Shown here: positions 46,413 through 57,379 of the stretch, piece by piece | How positions within the stretch are numbered: the stretch's first letter is position 1 | How the letters are laid out: each line of letters opens with the position of its first letter | DNA from: Rana temporaria | Lineage: Eukaryota; Chordata; Amphibia; Anura; Ranidae | Reading direction: 5' to 3' | Assembly: GCF_905171775.1 (NCBI RefSeq) | Contig: NC_053489.1 | Span: 137,718,642-137,782,641 of the forward strand | Length of the DNA stretch: 64,000 nucleotides | The notes under the pieces: model-generated | What the model saw: the letters and a program-made list of their open reading frames with translations, nothing else | Database searches by the model: none | Told to the model about the DNA's origin: nothing | Position numbers and translations under genes: made by a program

Positions 46413-47074
46413 AATACCATTGAATGTTTACAGTCATCAGTTTTTGCATTACAATGTGGCAGCAGGATCACAATATAACGGCTTAAACTGTTTTTGTTAT
46501 TATATATCACAACACTTTATTGCATATAACTGCATAAGTATAAAAAAAAAAAAAGTTTCTTTATTCAATGTTACCAATAATTCAGGTACATTTGTTACAG
46601 TACGTGTGTACAAGACAGGCTGCATATAACAAATTTACAGCAAAAACAGCAAGTGACAGTAAAATGGAAAATGTTTGTCTCTGAGCGCTAACCAGGGTAA
46701 TAATCAAAGCATGTGTTTGAGTAAATAAGGACCCTTAGAGATTTGAAGCATGTAATTGAGTGTTCTGTCCTCTGTATTGAGCTACTACTATGGTACTAAT
46801 AATCAGCCTTCCTCCCATCCAGCCCAGTTCCTGACGCTAGTGACCATGTAATATGGCAAGCTCTACTAAGTTAACGGATAATATATAAAATAATATATAT
46901 GTCTCAATGTTCTCTGCGGAGCCAACTATGATATATTGAAGCTTCACAAATACATGGTAAAAATGATACAGTATTCCACATATGCCACCTCACTACAGGT
47001 CATAAATGTTTTATTTATTTTGTTAATGGCTACTTTTCTGGTGAATAAAAGGCATCAACGAGAAGCTGAAACCT
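46413..47074. other. Intron sequence, nothing recognised
   Basis: AT-rich; no recognised repeat. Confidence 0.45.
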
Positions 47075-47359
47075 TGAGGAAAAATATCCTGGACAGCAGC
47101 ACATCGTGAAAAATGCATCTTTATTGTAGAAAATAAAATAAAATCCAGTGTACAGCAGTCAAATCAAGGAGAAACAGGGGAGAATCAAACGCGTTTCACA
47201 TCAATCGATGCTATGACTAAGCATCGATTGGTGTGAAACGCGTTAGTAATTCTCCCCTGTTTCTCCATGATTTGACTGCTAGACACTGGATTTTATTTTA
47301 TTTTCTACAATAAAGATGCCTTTTTCATGGTGTGCGGCCATCCAGGATATTTTTCCTCA
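47075..47359. repeat. 285-bp hairpin made of two Penelope-like tails
   Basis: The arms start TGAGGAAAAATATCCTGGA and end with its complement. They meet at atcgatgct-atgacta-agcatcgat near 47215. Each arm carries gtgtgaaacgcgtt, a conserved motif of frog Penelope-like tails, and ttgactgct and tctttattgtagaaaataaa. Arms of about 138 bp differ at only a few sites (for example aatcaaacgcg against aacgcgttagtaatt). Confidence 0.8.
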
Positions 47360-48079
47360 TCAAACATGTGCAGAGTCAGCACCTGTCAGCTGCTTCCTGT
47401 GAAGGTTCGAAAGCTTTGAGAGCAGCCATCCTTTTCTCTTTAGGTGCTGAAACGTTGATATAAGTTTATGCAAAGTAGTAAGAGGGCATTTGAAGATCCC
47501 ACTGGCTCAGGTTAGGCTTCTCACGACAGACTGGGCTACCCTCCAGCAGGTGCCCAGAAGAAAAATGTGTATACATGGAAGGAGCGCCAGAGCAAAAGAT
47601 AAAAGAGTCCAATTTCATTTATTGGTATTGTGCTAAAAGACAGACAACGCATTTCAGGGGGTCAGAAGAACTCCACCTTTATTAGGGCTTTAGTTAAAAA
47701 TGAGAACCTTGAATGGAGTCAAATGAAAGCTTTTCTGTGTGAATCTGTGCAGGGAAGCTGATTGCTGGATTAGAAGAGTTATTCACCAGCATCAGTATGA
47801 GCACTCAAGATAAAACAACTTTTCTGGTGTCAATCAGCAGCCTATATTACTGAAGATGTGCATGCATTGTTCTTTTCCAATGATGTCCAGAATTACGTTA
47901 CAAAATTATTATTATTATTTTTAACACATATGATTTGCCAACCTCCATTCGTTTGGAGGAGAACCACTTGGCCTTTAGGAGAAAGATCAAAACCCACCTC
48001 TTCTGAGCTCAAGGGAGAAGTGCTCAAACAAGCGCCCAGAGGCGATTTAGTTCGCATGTGTAGCGCTATATAGATTTTT
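47360..48079. other. Intron sequence with a Penelope-like tail fragment
   Basis: On the minus strand the section at 47640-47690 (gaccccctgaaatgcgttgt) has the form of another Penelope-type tail. The segment 47950-48075 contains a short worn reverse-transcriptase-like or domain fragment I cannot name. Confidence 0.35.
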
Positions 48080-48141
48080 CACTCACTTACTCACTCACTC
48101 ACTCACTCACTCACTCACTCACTCACTCACTCACTCACTCA
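48080..48141. repeat. (ACTC)n microsatellite
   Basis: About 15 units of ACTC, with one interruption near the left end. Confidence 0.97.
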
Positions 48142-48154
48142 TTAACACAGAATG

Positions 48155-48570
48155 GTTGTAAACCTCCATTGGTAAGTTGTACCTATAGGTAAGCCTATAA
48201 TAAGGCTTACCTATAAGTACTGTAAATCTATTCTAAAAGTGCGCCATTTTGGAGACATTTGCTGTACACTGCGCCAATGATGTCATTGGCACATGTGCTG
48301 CGTAGATGCGGCCGCCCGTGCCATTTCTTCAATAGCGAGTGCTGTGACCGGCGGCTCCTGCGGGAGTGACTTCAAACGACTCTGGCCAGTCACAGAGCCA
48401 GAGTCCCCAGCTCCGGAAGGAAGAGGGGCGAAGATGGATGCCACCTGCAGCGGGAGACAGCGTATGCTTCATTTGCAGGCAAGTGTCGCAATGCATACTA
48501 GCAAATTATGCTTTTACTTTGCAGGGGGGGGGGAAAGGGAAGTAAAAACCCATCAGAGTTTACTTCCTCT
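48155..48570. mobile_element. Probable TTAA-type MITE (GGTTGTAAACC end)
   Basis: It begins near TGGTTGTAAACCTCC and ends with gtttacttcctct before TTAA (48571-48574). It contains the palindrome ataggtaagcct / aggcttacctat at 48187-48217. The left boundary is approximate. Confidence 0.5.
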
Positions 48571-48574
48571 TTAA

Positions 48575-48960
48575 AGTGATTGTAAAAGATCTTTTTTTTT
48601 TTTCTTTTTTGAATAACAAATATGTCGTACTTACCTGCACTGTGCAATGGTTTTGCACACAGCAGCCCTGATCCCCCTTTTCAACAGTCTCCCACCACCA
48701 CTCCTGGCTCCTCCTGCCTTCTGCCTTCCTGGCTCCTCCTGCTTCGTAGTAAGTTGCTTGCTAGGGGAAGTATTTATGTGGGTTCAATCCCAAGCCGCGC
48801 TGTGTGCGTCTATTGTCACACACAGTGCAGCTCGGCCCCACTCCCTAACTACTGGATTTGACTTGTTCTTAACGTGAACTGCTTAGGCAGAGTCAATTCA
48901 GTTTTGTTGCAGGCTAGCTGGGAAATAAGGTAAGTTTGAAGAGAGACACAATGGGGAAAT
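48575..48960. mobile_element. TTAA-type MITE (AGTGATTGTAAAAG)
   Basis: It follows TTAA with AGTGATTGTAAAAGATC and shares its body (cacacagcagccctgatccc) with the 43432 and 31413 family (cagagtggccctcatcctcc). The right end was not found; the boundary is approximate. Confidence 0.5.
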
Positions 48961-48965
48961 CCCAG

Positions 48966-49511
48966 TCCAATTTGCAAGATTCTCTTTCAGGGGCTAAAGC
49001 TCAGTATGTCCTTACGCACTACAGCAGAAACAAGTAAAAGGATTGAGCCGGCAACTCTGTAGTCTATATAGCGATTTTAATAGTTGGTTACAAAAAGTGA
49101 CAAGCAAAACAGCTGATGCTTAGCTTTGTGTAGTAAAGAGTTTACTGCACGTTACCACAAAGCACAATAAAAAAAAACTGTAAAGTACTGTATGCTGCTG
49201 TGCCATTTATTTTGAATGGTACCCCAGAAACCTAGCTACGGCTCCACAATACACATTCGTTGAAGACATTTTAATACAGCAGCCTTTATCTGCTGTAATA
49301 TTACAGACCTGTATATATACATTGTATACGCACACAGTTTATACAGTGACAGGGCTGCACCTGCTTACATTGTTAAATGAGGTATATGTCACACAGGAGT
49401 CTCAAGAGTGGAGGTTGAGGGGCTCCAGGATGGCTATTCTGATTGGTGAATTCCCTGAATTGGGTTCTGGAGTCCAGAAACTTTGAACAGTCTTAGAAAG
49501 AATAAAGCCTC
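48966..49511. other. Intron sequence, nothing recognised
   Basis: No recognised repeat or coding stretch. Confidence 0.4.
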
Positions 49512-49514
49512 TAA

Positions 49515-49918
49515 TGCCCTGTACACACGATCGGTCAATCCGATGAGAACGTTCTGATAGATTTTTCCATCGGTTAACCGATGAAGCTGACTGATGGTCC
49601 GTCATGCCTACACACTATCAGTTAAAAAAACGATCGTGTCAGAACGCGGTGACGTAAAACACAACGACGTGCTGAAAAAAATGAAGTTCAATGCTTCCAA
49701 GCATGCGTCGACTTGATTATGAGCATGCGTGGATTTTTAACCGATGGACGTGCCTACTAACGATCGTTTTTTTTTCTATCGGTTAGGAATCCATCGATTA
49801 AATTTAAAACAAGTTGGCTTTTTTTTAACCGATGGCGCCCACACACAATCAGTTTGGACCGATGAAAGCGGTCCATCAGACCATTCTCATCGGTTTAACC
49901 GATCGTGTCTACGTGGCC
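49515..49918. mobile_element. Harbinger-like MITE (TGCCCTGTACACACGATCGG)
   Basis: TAA at 49512-49514 and TGA at 49919-49921. The ends are TGCCCTGTACACACGATCGG and CCGATCGTGTCTACGTGGC. The interior matches 8840 and 33645 (gaagttcaatgcttccaagc, gcatgcgtcgacttgatt). Confidence 0.8.
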
Positions 49919-49921
49919 TGA

Positions 49922-50539
49922 TGGTGAATTACAATGCAGCAGCTGCTGTGCAGTGCAGGTCAGAGGATTTGCTGCCAATGCACAAATTATGGTGCATCCA
50001 TAGGTGTGCGCAGCCTATTGTATTAGGGTGTGCACCCCAAAGCTCAAACACACATGAACATCACCTGCTGTCACAGGGAGGAGGCTCTGATGGTGGGAGA
50101 CAGTTGATTGGGAGCATATTACGTTACATCCTAAGTATAGGTGTAATGTGTTCCTACAGTTGAACCTAGCCTTTAATATAATGGGGGCATTTACACTGGC
50201 CACTGGCACCCCAACCACCCACCTGGTGCCACCCCTGGATAATGCTAATGCACATGGGGTGATTAGGGTGTGCCCAGGCACAGCCTGTGCACACGCCTAT
50301 GGGTGCATCACACTGTTTACTTTTTTCTGTTTTAAAACCAACTTTATTGAAATGTGACACAGTGAAATTTCCCTAAGTTGCATTGGCCACCACACGATGC
50401 AAGGCAATGGATTGCTTTGTACTGCGTTGGAAAAAAAGTATGGCACATAGGAGACAAGGCACTTTGTCACGTCTTGTGGTGGGACTGTACTGGAATAGCT
50501 GACCAACGCAGTCCCAGTGCACCTGGTGTGATCAAACCC
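49922..50539. mobile_element. Host repeat of the 49999 hAT, ending GTGTGATCAAACCC
   Basis: The repeat runs from about gtgaattacaatgcagcagc to cacctggtgtgatcaaaccc, and stops at the TAA where the next element begins. A second copy without the hAT lies at 63220-63538 (cattacaatgcagcagctga ... gtctggtgtgaatgtaccc). Comparison of the two gives the empty site. Confidence 0.65.
49999..50301. mobile_element. Short hAT element with perfect 8-bp duplication
   Basis: The ends are CATAGGTGTGCGCAGCC and GCCTGTGCACACGCCTATG. The duplication ggtgcatc is at 49991-49998 and 50302-50309. At 303 bp it is non-autonomous. The uninterrupted relative at 63290-63305 confirms the insertion point. Confidence 0.9.
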
Positions 50540-50542
50540 TAA

Positions 50543-50964
50543 GGCCGGGTTCACACTGATGCAACATACATTTTGAGAGCTCATGGCACATTACGTGTGT
50601 AAATCAATGGTTCCCTATGGAAACTGTGTAAACTGGTCCGATTTTGAAAAAGGTTCCTGTACTACTTTGGTCTGACTTCAGCCCATTAAATATCGTTGAA
50701 GTCGGATCAAAGTCAGATCCTCGTCCTAACCATTTGACCTGTGACATCCGACATGGTGATTACAGCAGCAGGAAAAGGAACTTATGTCACACTGGGATTG
50801 TTTTGATTGGTCAAAGGACAAGTCATACTATCTCAAAGTCAGAGAAAAATCGTATTCTGTTCATTCAAGTCGGATGGAAGTAGGACCAATGGAGGACCGA
50901 TGTGGCAGGGCAAAGTAGGATCGACAGTTGTGCAAGAGTCTTGTCGTACATGTGTGAACCCGGC
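50543..50964. mobile_element. GGCCGGGTTCACAC MITE
   Basis: The ends are GGCCGGGTTCACACTG and CATGTGTGAACCCGGC, with TAA (50540-50542) and TTA (50965-50967). The interior holds ccgacatggtgattacagca-type sequence and gaagtcggat repeats. It abuts the preceding repeat at the shared TAA. Confidence 0.8.
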
Positions 50965-51097
50965 TTAACTCTGTGTCCATGTCTTACTAGAGACCAGTAG
51001 CCGATGGTGCAGGTGTGCACAGCTTTTTTAATCAAGGGGCTGGCTATTAGTAGGGGAGGGCCACACCTATATATATATACACACTTTAGTATATATA

Positions 51098-51764
51098 CCA
51101 TATATACTCGAGTATAAGCCGACCCGAATATAAGCCGAGGCACCTAATTTTACCACAAAAAAATGGGAAAACGTATTGACTCGAGTCAAGCCTAGGGTGT
51201 CCATCTGCATGCCTCACTGTGTCCATCTGCATGCCTCACTGTGTCCATGTGCATGCCTCACTGTGTCCATGCCTCACTGTGCCCATGCCTCACTGTGCCC
51301 ATGCCTCACTGTGCCCATGCCTCACTGTGCCCATACCTGACTATGCACATGACTAGACTGACGTTTAACATGGGAGTCTATGGAAGCCCAGTTTGGGGTC
51401 CCCCAGACAACAAACTTGGCACACTTGTAGAGGAGCAATGGGGCTACATGTGTGCCAAGTTCCGGGTCCAGGGGACCTACGACCGGCCGCTACCGGGTCC
51501 CCAAAGTCACCAGAGAAATTACCGTTTAACATGGGAGTCTATGGAAGGGGTGCCCTGGTTTGAAAAATCGGTGCTCCTTGGCCGTAGGAGTGAGGCTACA
51601 TGTGTGCCAAGTTTGTGGTCCAGGGGACCTACAGCCGGTCGGTATCGGGTCCCCAAAGTCCGGGAGAACAGGCGTAAAAAGGTGACTCGAGTATAAGCCG
51701 AGGGGGGCATTTTCAGCACAAAAAATTGTGCTGAAAAGTTCGGCTTATACTCGAGTATATACGG
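51098..51764. mobile_element. TA-flanked MITE (CCATATATACTCGAGTATAAG)
   Basis: Ends CCATATATACTCGAGTATAA and its near complement TTATACTCGAGTATATACGG, flanked by TA. Inside are a tandem array (51190-51345), two diverged copies of a section with taacatgggagtctatgga (51366, 51526), and a right subterminal hairpin ttttcagcac/gtgctgaaaa. TA duplication suggests Tc1/mariner-type mobilisation. No transposase. Confidence 0.8.
51190..51345. repeat. Tandem repeat, unit about 16-24 bp (tgcctcactgtg(t/c)ccat)
   Basis: Eight or so consecutive units: the first with gtccatctgcatgcctcact spacing, then five compact 16-bp ones. The + strand frame through it (CAHASLCP repeats) is a by-product. Confidence 0.9.
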
Positions 51765-51774
51765 TATATATGGG

Positions 51775-52358
51775 CATTGGGTATATATATATATGGGCAT
51801 TGATGGGCTGCACTGATTAGGTGGCACTGATAGGCTGCACTGATGAGACTGCACTGATGGTGGGGCACTGGTGGGCAATGATGAGGCACTGATGGGCACT
51901 GGTAGGCAGCACTGATAGGTGACACTGATGAAGAGGCTCTGATTGGAAGCACTGGTGGGCACAGATTGGCAGTACTGGTGAGCACTGTTGGGACTGCACT
52001 GATAAACATGACACTCATAATTAGTGCCCTGATTAGCAGTGTAGATGTCTCTTTTACAAAAGCTGGTTATCGTCTCTCTTCTCCCTTCCTCACACTGTCA
52101 GCATGAAAAAAAGAAAGCCGATAACTGGCTTCTGTTTACATCGTGATCAGCTGTGATTGGACACAGCTGATCACATGGTAAAGAGCCACTGATTGGCTCT
52201 TTACCTCAATCTGTGATCAGCAGTGTCTGGAGGACACTGTGATCACATAGTGTGCCATAGCGGGTGCCATCACAGGAGGCCTATGACGACTTCCCAGAAC
52301 TGGCTGTCCGCACTGTAATCATCATTCGGCTATAGTGCGGTCAGCAAGTGGTTAATAC
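51775..52358. mobile_element. Right part of a piggyBac-like element with GGGCACTGAT repeats
   Basis: A run of degenerate 10-15-bp units (ggcactgatgggca) at 51780-51990 is followed by cacagctgatcacatggtaa and an AAGTGG end before TTAA near 52351-52356. The left end is not found, probably beyond the 51098 insertion. Confidence 0.55.
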
Positions 52359-52684
52359 GTTTGGGATTCCAATAAAGTAGCAGGTCTAGATGAAATTTTA
52401 AGGGTTTTTAAACAAAATTAGTTGACTCAATAAAGGCAAAATCAAATACTCTGGCGAATAATTAAAAAAAAATCTGTAAGAATGTTCAAACAAAATTCTA
52501 CTGGTGTATGGTCAGGTTAAGGGTTTCTTTGCACTATATGTGCATAAATAAAATGTTATGCTCCGCAGATCCGTGTGTTTTCATAATTTTTTATATACAT
52601 ATGGTATACATATGGTGTAAACAAGCACTAAAGTAATATAATGGCTGTGAAATCTCCCAAAAGAACCTCTAAAGTGAGTGCTAT

Positions 52685-52880
52685 GCCCGTACACACGATC
52701 GGAATTTCCAATGGAAAAAGTAAGACGGACTTTTTTCATCGGAAATTCCGACCGTGTGTATGCCCCATCGGATTATTTCCATCGGAAATTCCGAGGAATT
52801 CCGTCGGAGTTTAGATAGAGAACATGTTTTCTTTGTGATGTGATTTTGGTCGGACAGAGGTCCGATCGTGTGTACGGGGC
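52685..52880. mobile_element. Short Harbinger-like MITE (GCCCGTACACACGATCGG)
   Basis: The ends are GCCCGTACACACGATCGG and GATCGTGTGTACGGGGC. The interior has ttccatcggaaattccga palindromes, shared with 20648-20829. Flanks TAT and TTT are poor, so the duplication has decayed. Confidence 0.75.
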
Positions 52881-53185
52881 TTTACTCTTGTAGAAAATTG
52901 GGAAATGCATATAGGTTTACAACCCTTAACTCCTATTTACCTTTTAGGACTGACCTAATGTAATATGATTGTTCATGATTATAAATTGCTGGAGTACTGA
53001 AAGCCTGAACTTAACAAACTTGTTTTTTTCTTTTAAATATGTAAACCTTGTAATTGTATAAGATATCATTGTCTGGCTGTTGACATTTTCTTGGCAGAAA
53101 GTAGATGAGGTGAAATGCATGCCAGAAAGTATGCATGCATAACTTTGCATAGCTTCCACTTAAACCCCTCGTAAACTTTTGTTAC
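52881..53185. other. Intron sequence 3' of exon 2
   Basis: AT-rich, nothing recognised. Confidence 0.45.
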
Positions 53186-53297
53186 CTTGCATCGATGAAG
53201 TATTTTCCTAGCAGAGTCAAGCATATGCTCTTGAACCTCCAGCTCTGCTGCAGCATTAAACTGTTTGATGAATTCCTCTGTGACTTCCAAGGGGCTT
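53186..53297 (-). CDS. Exon 2: acidic helical segment
   Basis: Acceptor ...gatcttcgtttag, donor CAAG|GTAACA. The 112 nt begin with one base that completes an AGA (Arg) codon from exon 1 and end on a whole codon. It encodes SPLEVTEEFIKQFNAAAELE and VQEHMLDSARKILHRCK, a long amphipathic helix pair. It sits 616 bp from exon 1, whereas the next intron is about 15 kb. Confidence 0.85.
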
Positions 53298-53645
53298 CTA
53301 AACGAAGATCACAAAGAATGCAGTGATTTGAAATGTCATTTACTTACATGAAACACAATTCTCTATTGTATCATCAAATGAAGAAAAAAAGAAAAAAAGG
53401 AACAATATGCCTCAGTAATAAAGATGTAAAGCAAAAGTCTTTTTTTTATCATATGTAACATTAGAAGACGACAAAGGTTCTTTATAATTACATTTTTCAA
53501 AAGTTTTTTTTTCCCCAGATAGATTGATAGATATGCATACACTTTTGTACACACTGACACATTTGCAATAACATAAAAGAGATAGATAGACAAAAAAGGA
53601 AGACAGACGTAGATAGATCATATACAGAAATAGAGACATATACAG

Positions 53646-53711
<66 letters not shown>
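53646..53711. repeat. (GATA)n microsatellite, about 16 units
   Basis: Uninterrupted TAGA/GATA repeat in the intron between exons 1 and 2. The minus-strand frames of YLSI repeats are by-products. Confidence 0.97.
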
Positions 53712-53712
<1 letters not shown>

Positions 53713-53913
53713 GATATTGAATATATAGAGATATGAAAAGAATGATTGATATATAGATTCATTCATAAATTCATTACGCTATAACACTTTATTTAATAAT
53801 ACAACACATTTTCAGCTCTCACTAGCTCTCTTTGGTTTGTATGTCTTTACCATACATCAATTTATCAATAAACAGTTGCATTTTTATCAGTTTGATATAT
53901 TTTTAGTGTTTAC

Positions 53914-54047
53914 CTGTGACTAGAGGCTTTTTCTCCATGGCTTTCTTCATTTCTCTCTAAAAGTATTTTTTGGAGTTCTTGGAGATATTTAGTTGATAAA
54001 ATTCCAAATTTTTGTACCACTGGTATTTTTACAATGGGCATTTTGCT
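53914..54047 (-). CDS. Exon 1 of the chain (probably internal)
   Basis: The acceptor is probably ...ttggcttttgaatcag (54048-54049), donor CACAG|GTAAAC. The 134 nt read SKMPIVKIPVVQKFGILSTK, then YLQELQKILLERNEESHGEK and ASSH plus two bases. The ATG at 54041-54039 could be a start, but the preceding AG with a T-rich tract and the open frame before ATG suggest an internal exon. The tail ERNEESHGEKASSH is polar and likely a loop. Confidence 0.75.
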
Positions 54048-54349
54048 CTGATTCAAAAGCCAAAATAAATAAATAATAAAATAAATATAAGTACAGTATT
54101 ATAGAAAATGTAACATCAATATAACATAATATATAAGAAAACGACCTTAAAGTGGAGCTCCACCCTCTGCTCCCACATTTGACACCTTTTGGGGGGGAGT
54201 GGGTACCTGGTTTTGACAGGTACCCACTCCCACTTCCGGCTGAGTTCACTGCGGCAAACTCAGCTGGAAGTTCGTCCCCCTTTCTCTTTCCCCTGCAGCA
54301 GGCCCATTCAAAGAGCACAGCGCGTTTTACAGAAGGGAACTGGTGTCCC
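54048..54349. other. Upstream flank with the left part of a MITE
   Basis: From about 54148 (ccttaaagtggagctccacc) a TTAA-type repeat end is recognisable. Its right end was not found. Confidence 0.4.
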
Positions 54350-54352
54350 TAA

Positions 54353-54804
54353 GGCCGCATTCACACCTGAGCGTAGCGTTTTCTGTAGTTTTTTCCGGGG
54401 GTTTCGTTGCGCGTTTTGTCGCGCGTATTAACATGTATTGTAATGCTCATCTCTTTCATCATTTGTTGCTATGTTTGTAGATTTTTTTTTATCTTCTTCC
54501 AGGGTAAATATTCTATTTCACAGAACAGATTAAAGCGACAAAACGCCCGTAGAAACGCTCGTTGTCATGCTAGACGCTTCAATCGAGCGTTTCTATGGGA
54601 ATACAAACGTTCAAAAACACCCAAATCAGCCCGATTCGTACAACAAAAAAGGGTCCAGAACTTGTTTGAGCTTCAGGCGTTCGGCTTCAGGCGTTTTGAA
54701 GTGGAGATGTGAACCATCTCCATTGAGAATAATGGATTTTTTCCCCTCTAGCGTTTTATAGCTTCAGGCTTCAGGCTACAAAACGCTCAGGTGTGAATGC
54801 AGCC
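54353..54804. mobile_element. GGCCGCATTCACACCTGAGCG MITE
   Basis: TAA at 54350-54352 and 54805-54807. The ends are GGCCGCATTCACACCTGAGC and GCTCAGGTGTGAATGCAGCC. The interior is built from AAACGC(T/C)-type units (aaaacgcccgtagaaacgct, ttcaggcgttcggcttcagg). No coding capacity. Confidence 0.9.
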
Positions 54805-54807
54805 TAA

Positions 54808-56305
54808 GAGGAGATGGCGGTGGCAGCACCTGATAGCCGATTGAAAAATCGGCTCGGGTGAAAACCTTGCTGGATTTTTGGATAGGCAAGTGTCCTAATA
54901 TTAAAAGTCAGCAGCTACAGCATTTTTTATGCATGGAGCTCCTCCATGAGAGAAACCTGAAGGCTGCTATTGCAGAATTCGACTTCTGATTATGCTGGTT
55001 GCCTGGCTATAATGCTCATGCTCTAGCTTCCATACTTCGACAAACTGACCTGGAACCAGTAAGCAGATTATCACTTTTGACTTCCTCTGTCTTATCTGAC
55101 CTGCATATTTGTTCCAAGTTAAAGACTCAGCAAGTTTGAAAATAATGAGTCAACTAATTTTTCCAAGAAGTCAGCAATAGCAGCCCCTTTATTTCTCTAA
55201 TTACATGTTTACTTTAAAAAGGATAAGTGCCTTCAGAAACCAGCACTTCCAGAAATGTTAGCCTCCTGTTCCCCTGCAGTGTTTTTTTTAAATCAAATAT
55301 TTTGTATTGATATTTTTTATAAGAGTATTAAACACAATACACAAACAACCCATGTACATAGTGGTCTAATCGTAGTGGGCAATATGAATAATACTAACAT
55401 GGTGTAAGAAACATATTATGATGTAATTTAAGATGTTTTAAGCACACAGGATTAAGACCATCAATCCATAAATTCTAAATTGAATATGAGATATTCTGGG
55501 CATGGGACTGACAACCCACTTGTACACTTTCTGTTGCAATGAAACCGTAATCATGCCTAAGGTCTAACTTCCTCTGATCGATATCTTAAAAGATCAATAT
55601 TTAACAGCTCTACCACACATAAGAAAAACATGACGTTAGAGGACGGTACATCAGAACAAATTATGTTGTGCTCCTCCAGGCTATTGTAATAGTCTATTTA
55701 AAATAAGAGATGTGGTGGCCTGGGACAGCTAACTACATGTCCCATACCTTTTCACATTTTGCCAGGCAGTTTCTATGTAAAAATGCAAGTTTTTCTCTGG
55801 ATAAGGTGTCATTTATTTAACACCTTCTCCATTCAACCAATGGAAGTGGAAGTGGAGACATCCATTTTCCCTGCAGTTCTTAGTGGTTTCTCCCAATGAT
55901 CTTAAAGCCACTTCTGCATCCTTTAGTGACATAGGGATTGGAAATAGGAACTACTAAATGCAGAAGGGGACACAGGATCAAAACTCCCAACAAAACTGAC
56001 TTTCATTACAAATAAAGGGGCATCCATTGGCAAATGTAGACATGTTCTACAATCCTTCCAGTGCATTTCACACGCTAAATTGAAATGTACTTTCTGACTT
56101 AGGCACAGTAGCAATGCTTTTAGCATAATAAAATAAAGTCATGGTTCAATTTTTATGTTGTTTTGGGCTGTTCTTAAAAGAGCAGTTGTAGTTTGATTTT
56201 GAAATATTAAAAAACTTGGGGAACTTGGTAGCATGCTGAAGATGAGGACCACTGCCCTCACACAGCTCTATTTTCTATGGTCCCCCTGCACAGCTACAAC
56301 TACTG
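54808..56305. other. Upstream flank, little recognised
   Basis: The section 55275-55330 (ttttttttaaatcaaatatt) may be a LINE poly(A) end on the minus strand. I see no further exon of the gene here, but one could be missed. Confidence 0.35.
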
Positions 56306-56310
56306 TTCTC

Positions 56311-57026
56311 TGTAACGGAATGACCCGGGACACCCAGAGACTTTGTGAGGATGGGGGATACTCCGGTGTCAGCGTGACTGATAACTCTTGGGTCTGAGTC
56401 CACCCTGTGCCTTTTGGGCATGGGGTGGCAAGTGAATCATAATTCATGTATTACATGAGATTTGACATCACTGATAGTTCGTATTGCAGGATTTTGAGAT
56501 ACTGCAGGATGTTGGCCCAACCAGTCAATAGTGACTCATTCTATGATTAGCCTTGACTAGTGACATGCTAATTGAGTCAGGCTCCTGGAAGACATTTAAT
56601 TGTGTGATAACACTGTCTAAAACCTATTGATGCTCAGAGGTGTGAATAGGTGTCAAGCTGTATGCGGAGACGAAACGTCTGCCTAGGGAACTCAGTGTGT
56701 GATGGGTTTGTTTGTTATGCTGTTAATTAAGGAATGTGCAGTGATTAGACATGAAAATTATAGGCCGGCGCCGACCTGTAAGGAATGTTTAGTAATTAGC
56801 CTTAGTGTGTGATTAGGGGGGTGGAGATCTCATTGTTGCTTTAATGCCTGGTACTGTATAAAAAGCTGAGAAGAAACCATTAAAGTATCATTACATTTGG
56901 AACAAGCACAGAGCTGTGTCTCGTCTTGATTCTTGGCAAATGAAATGGGAACGGGTCCTGTCGGTTGGAGTGTCGATAAGCTGTCTTGGATGTGATGGAA
57001 GGTCGTAAACGGTAGTGACCGTTACA
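56311..57026 (+). mobile_element. Solo LTR, TGTAACGG...CCGTTACA
   Basis: The element starts TGTAACGGAATG and ends GTGACCGTTACA, with a perfect 5-bp duplication ttctc (56306-56310, 57027-57031). A TATAAAA box lies at 56857-56863. Length 716 bp, TG...CA ends, 5-bp duplication and an internal TATA box define an LTR. No internal retroviral region is attached, so it is a recombined solo LTR. Orientation is inferred from the TATA box. Whether it is endogenous-retrovirus or Gypsy type cannot be told from the LTR alone. Confidence 0.85.
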
Positions 57027-57379
57027 TTCTCCATTCGTGAGGAAGCACTGGTAATACTGACTGGACAGCATTGGTTATGACTACAACTGACATTACAGGC
57101 GAACATGGTCCTAGGGATGTGTGAATGTGTTTGAAAATTGCAAATGTACAGTACTGTGCTGTAAAGTAAGAATGCTTTCAAAAATATATATTTTAATTAT
57201 TTTTTATAAATTGAAAAAATGCAAGTGAGCGAATAGAAGAACAATCTAAATCAAATCAATATTTGGTGTGACTACCCTTTGGCTTTAAACTACCAGAAAT
57301 TCTTAACCCTGAACATTTTTATATACTTGCACAAAGTCAGGGATTTTGTAGGGTTAGAGTCAGGTGTATTCTTAACCTA

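Noticed and set aside
51241..51696. A 151-codon frame with CAHASLCP repeats
   Set aside because: It crosses the tandem array and body of the TA-type MITE; no family resemblance and no gene context.
53646..53711. Regular repeat arrays considered as a possible CRISPR
   Set aside because: Units are 4 bp without spacers, and the window is vertebrate nuclear DNA.
53412..53766. Minus-strand frames of repeated YLSIYLSI
   Set aside because: Direct translation of the (GATA)n microsatellite.
55923..56126. 67-codon minus-strand frame considered as an upstream exon
   Set aside because: No convincing acceptor and donor in a phase that joins exon 1, and the sequence looks repetitive.
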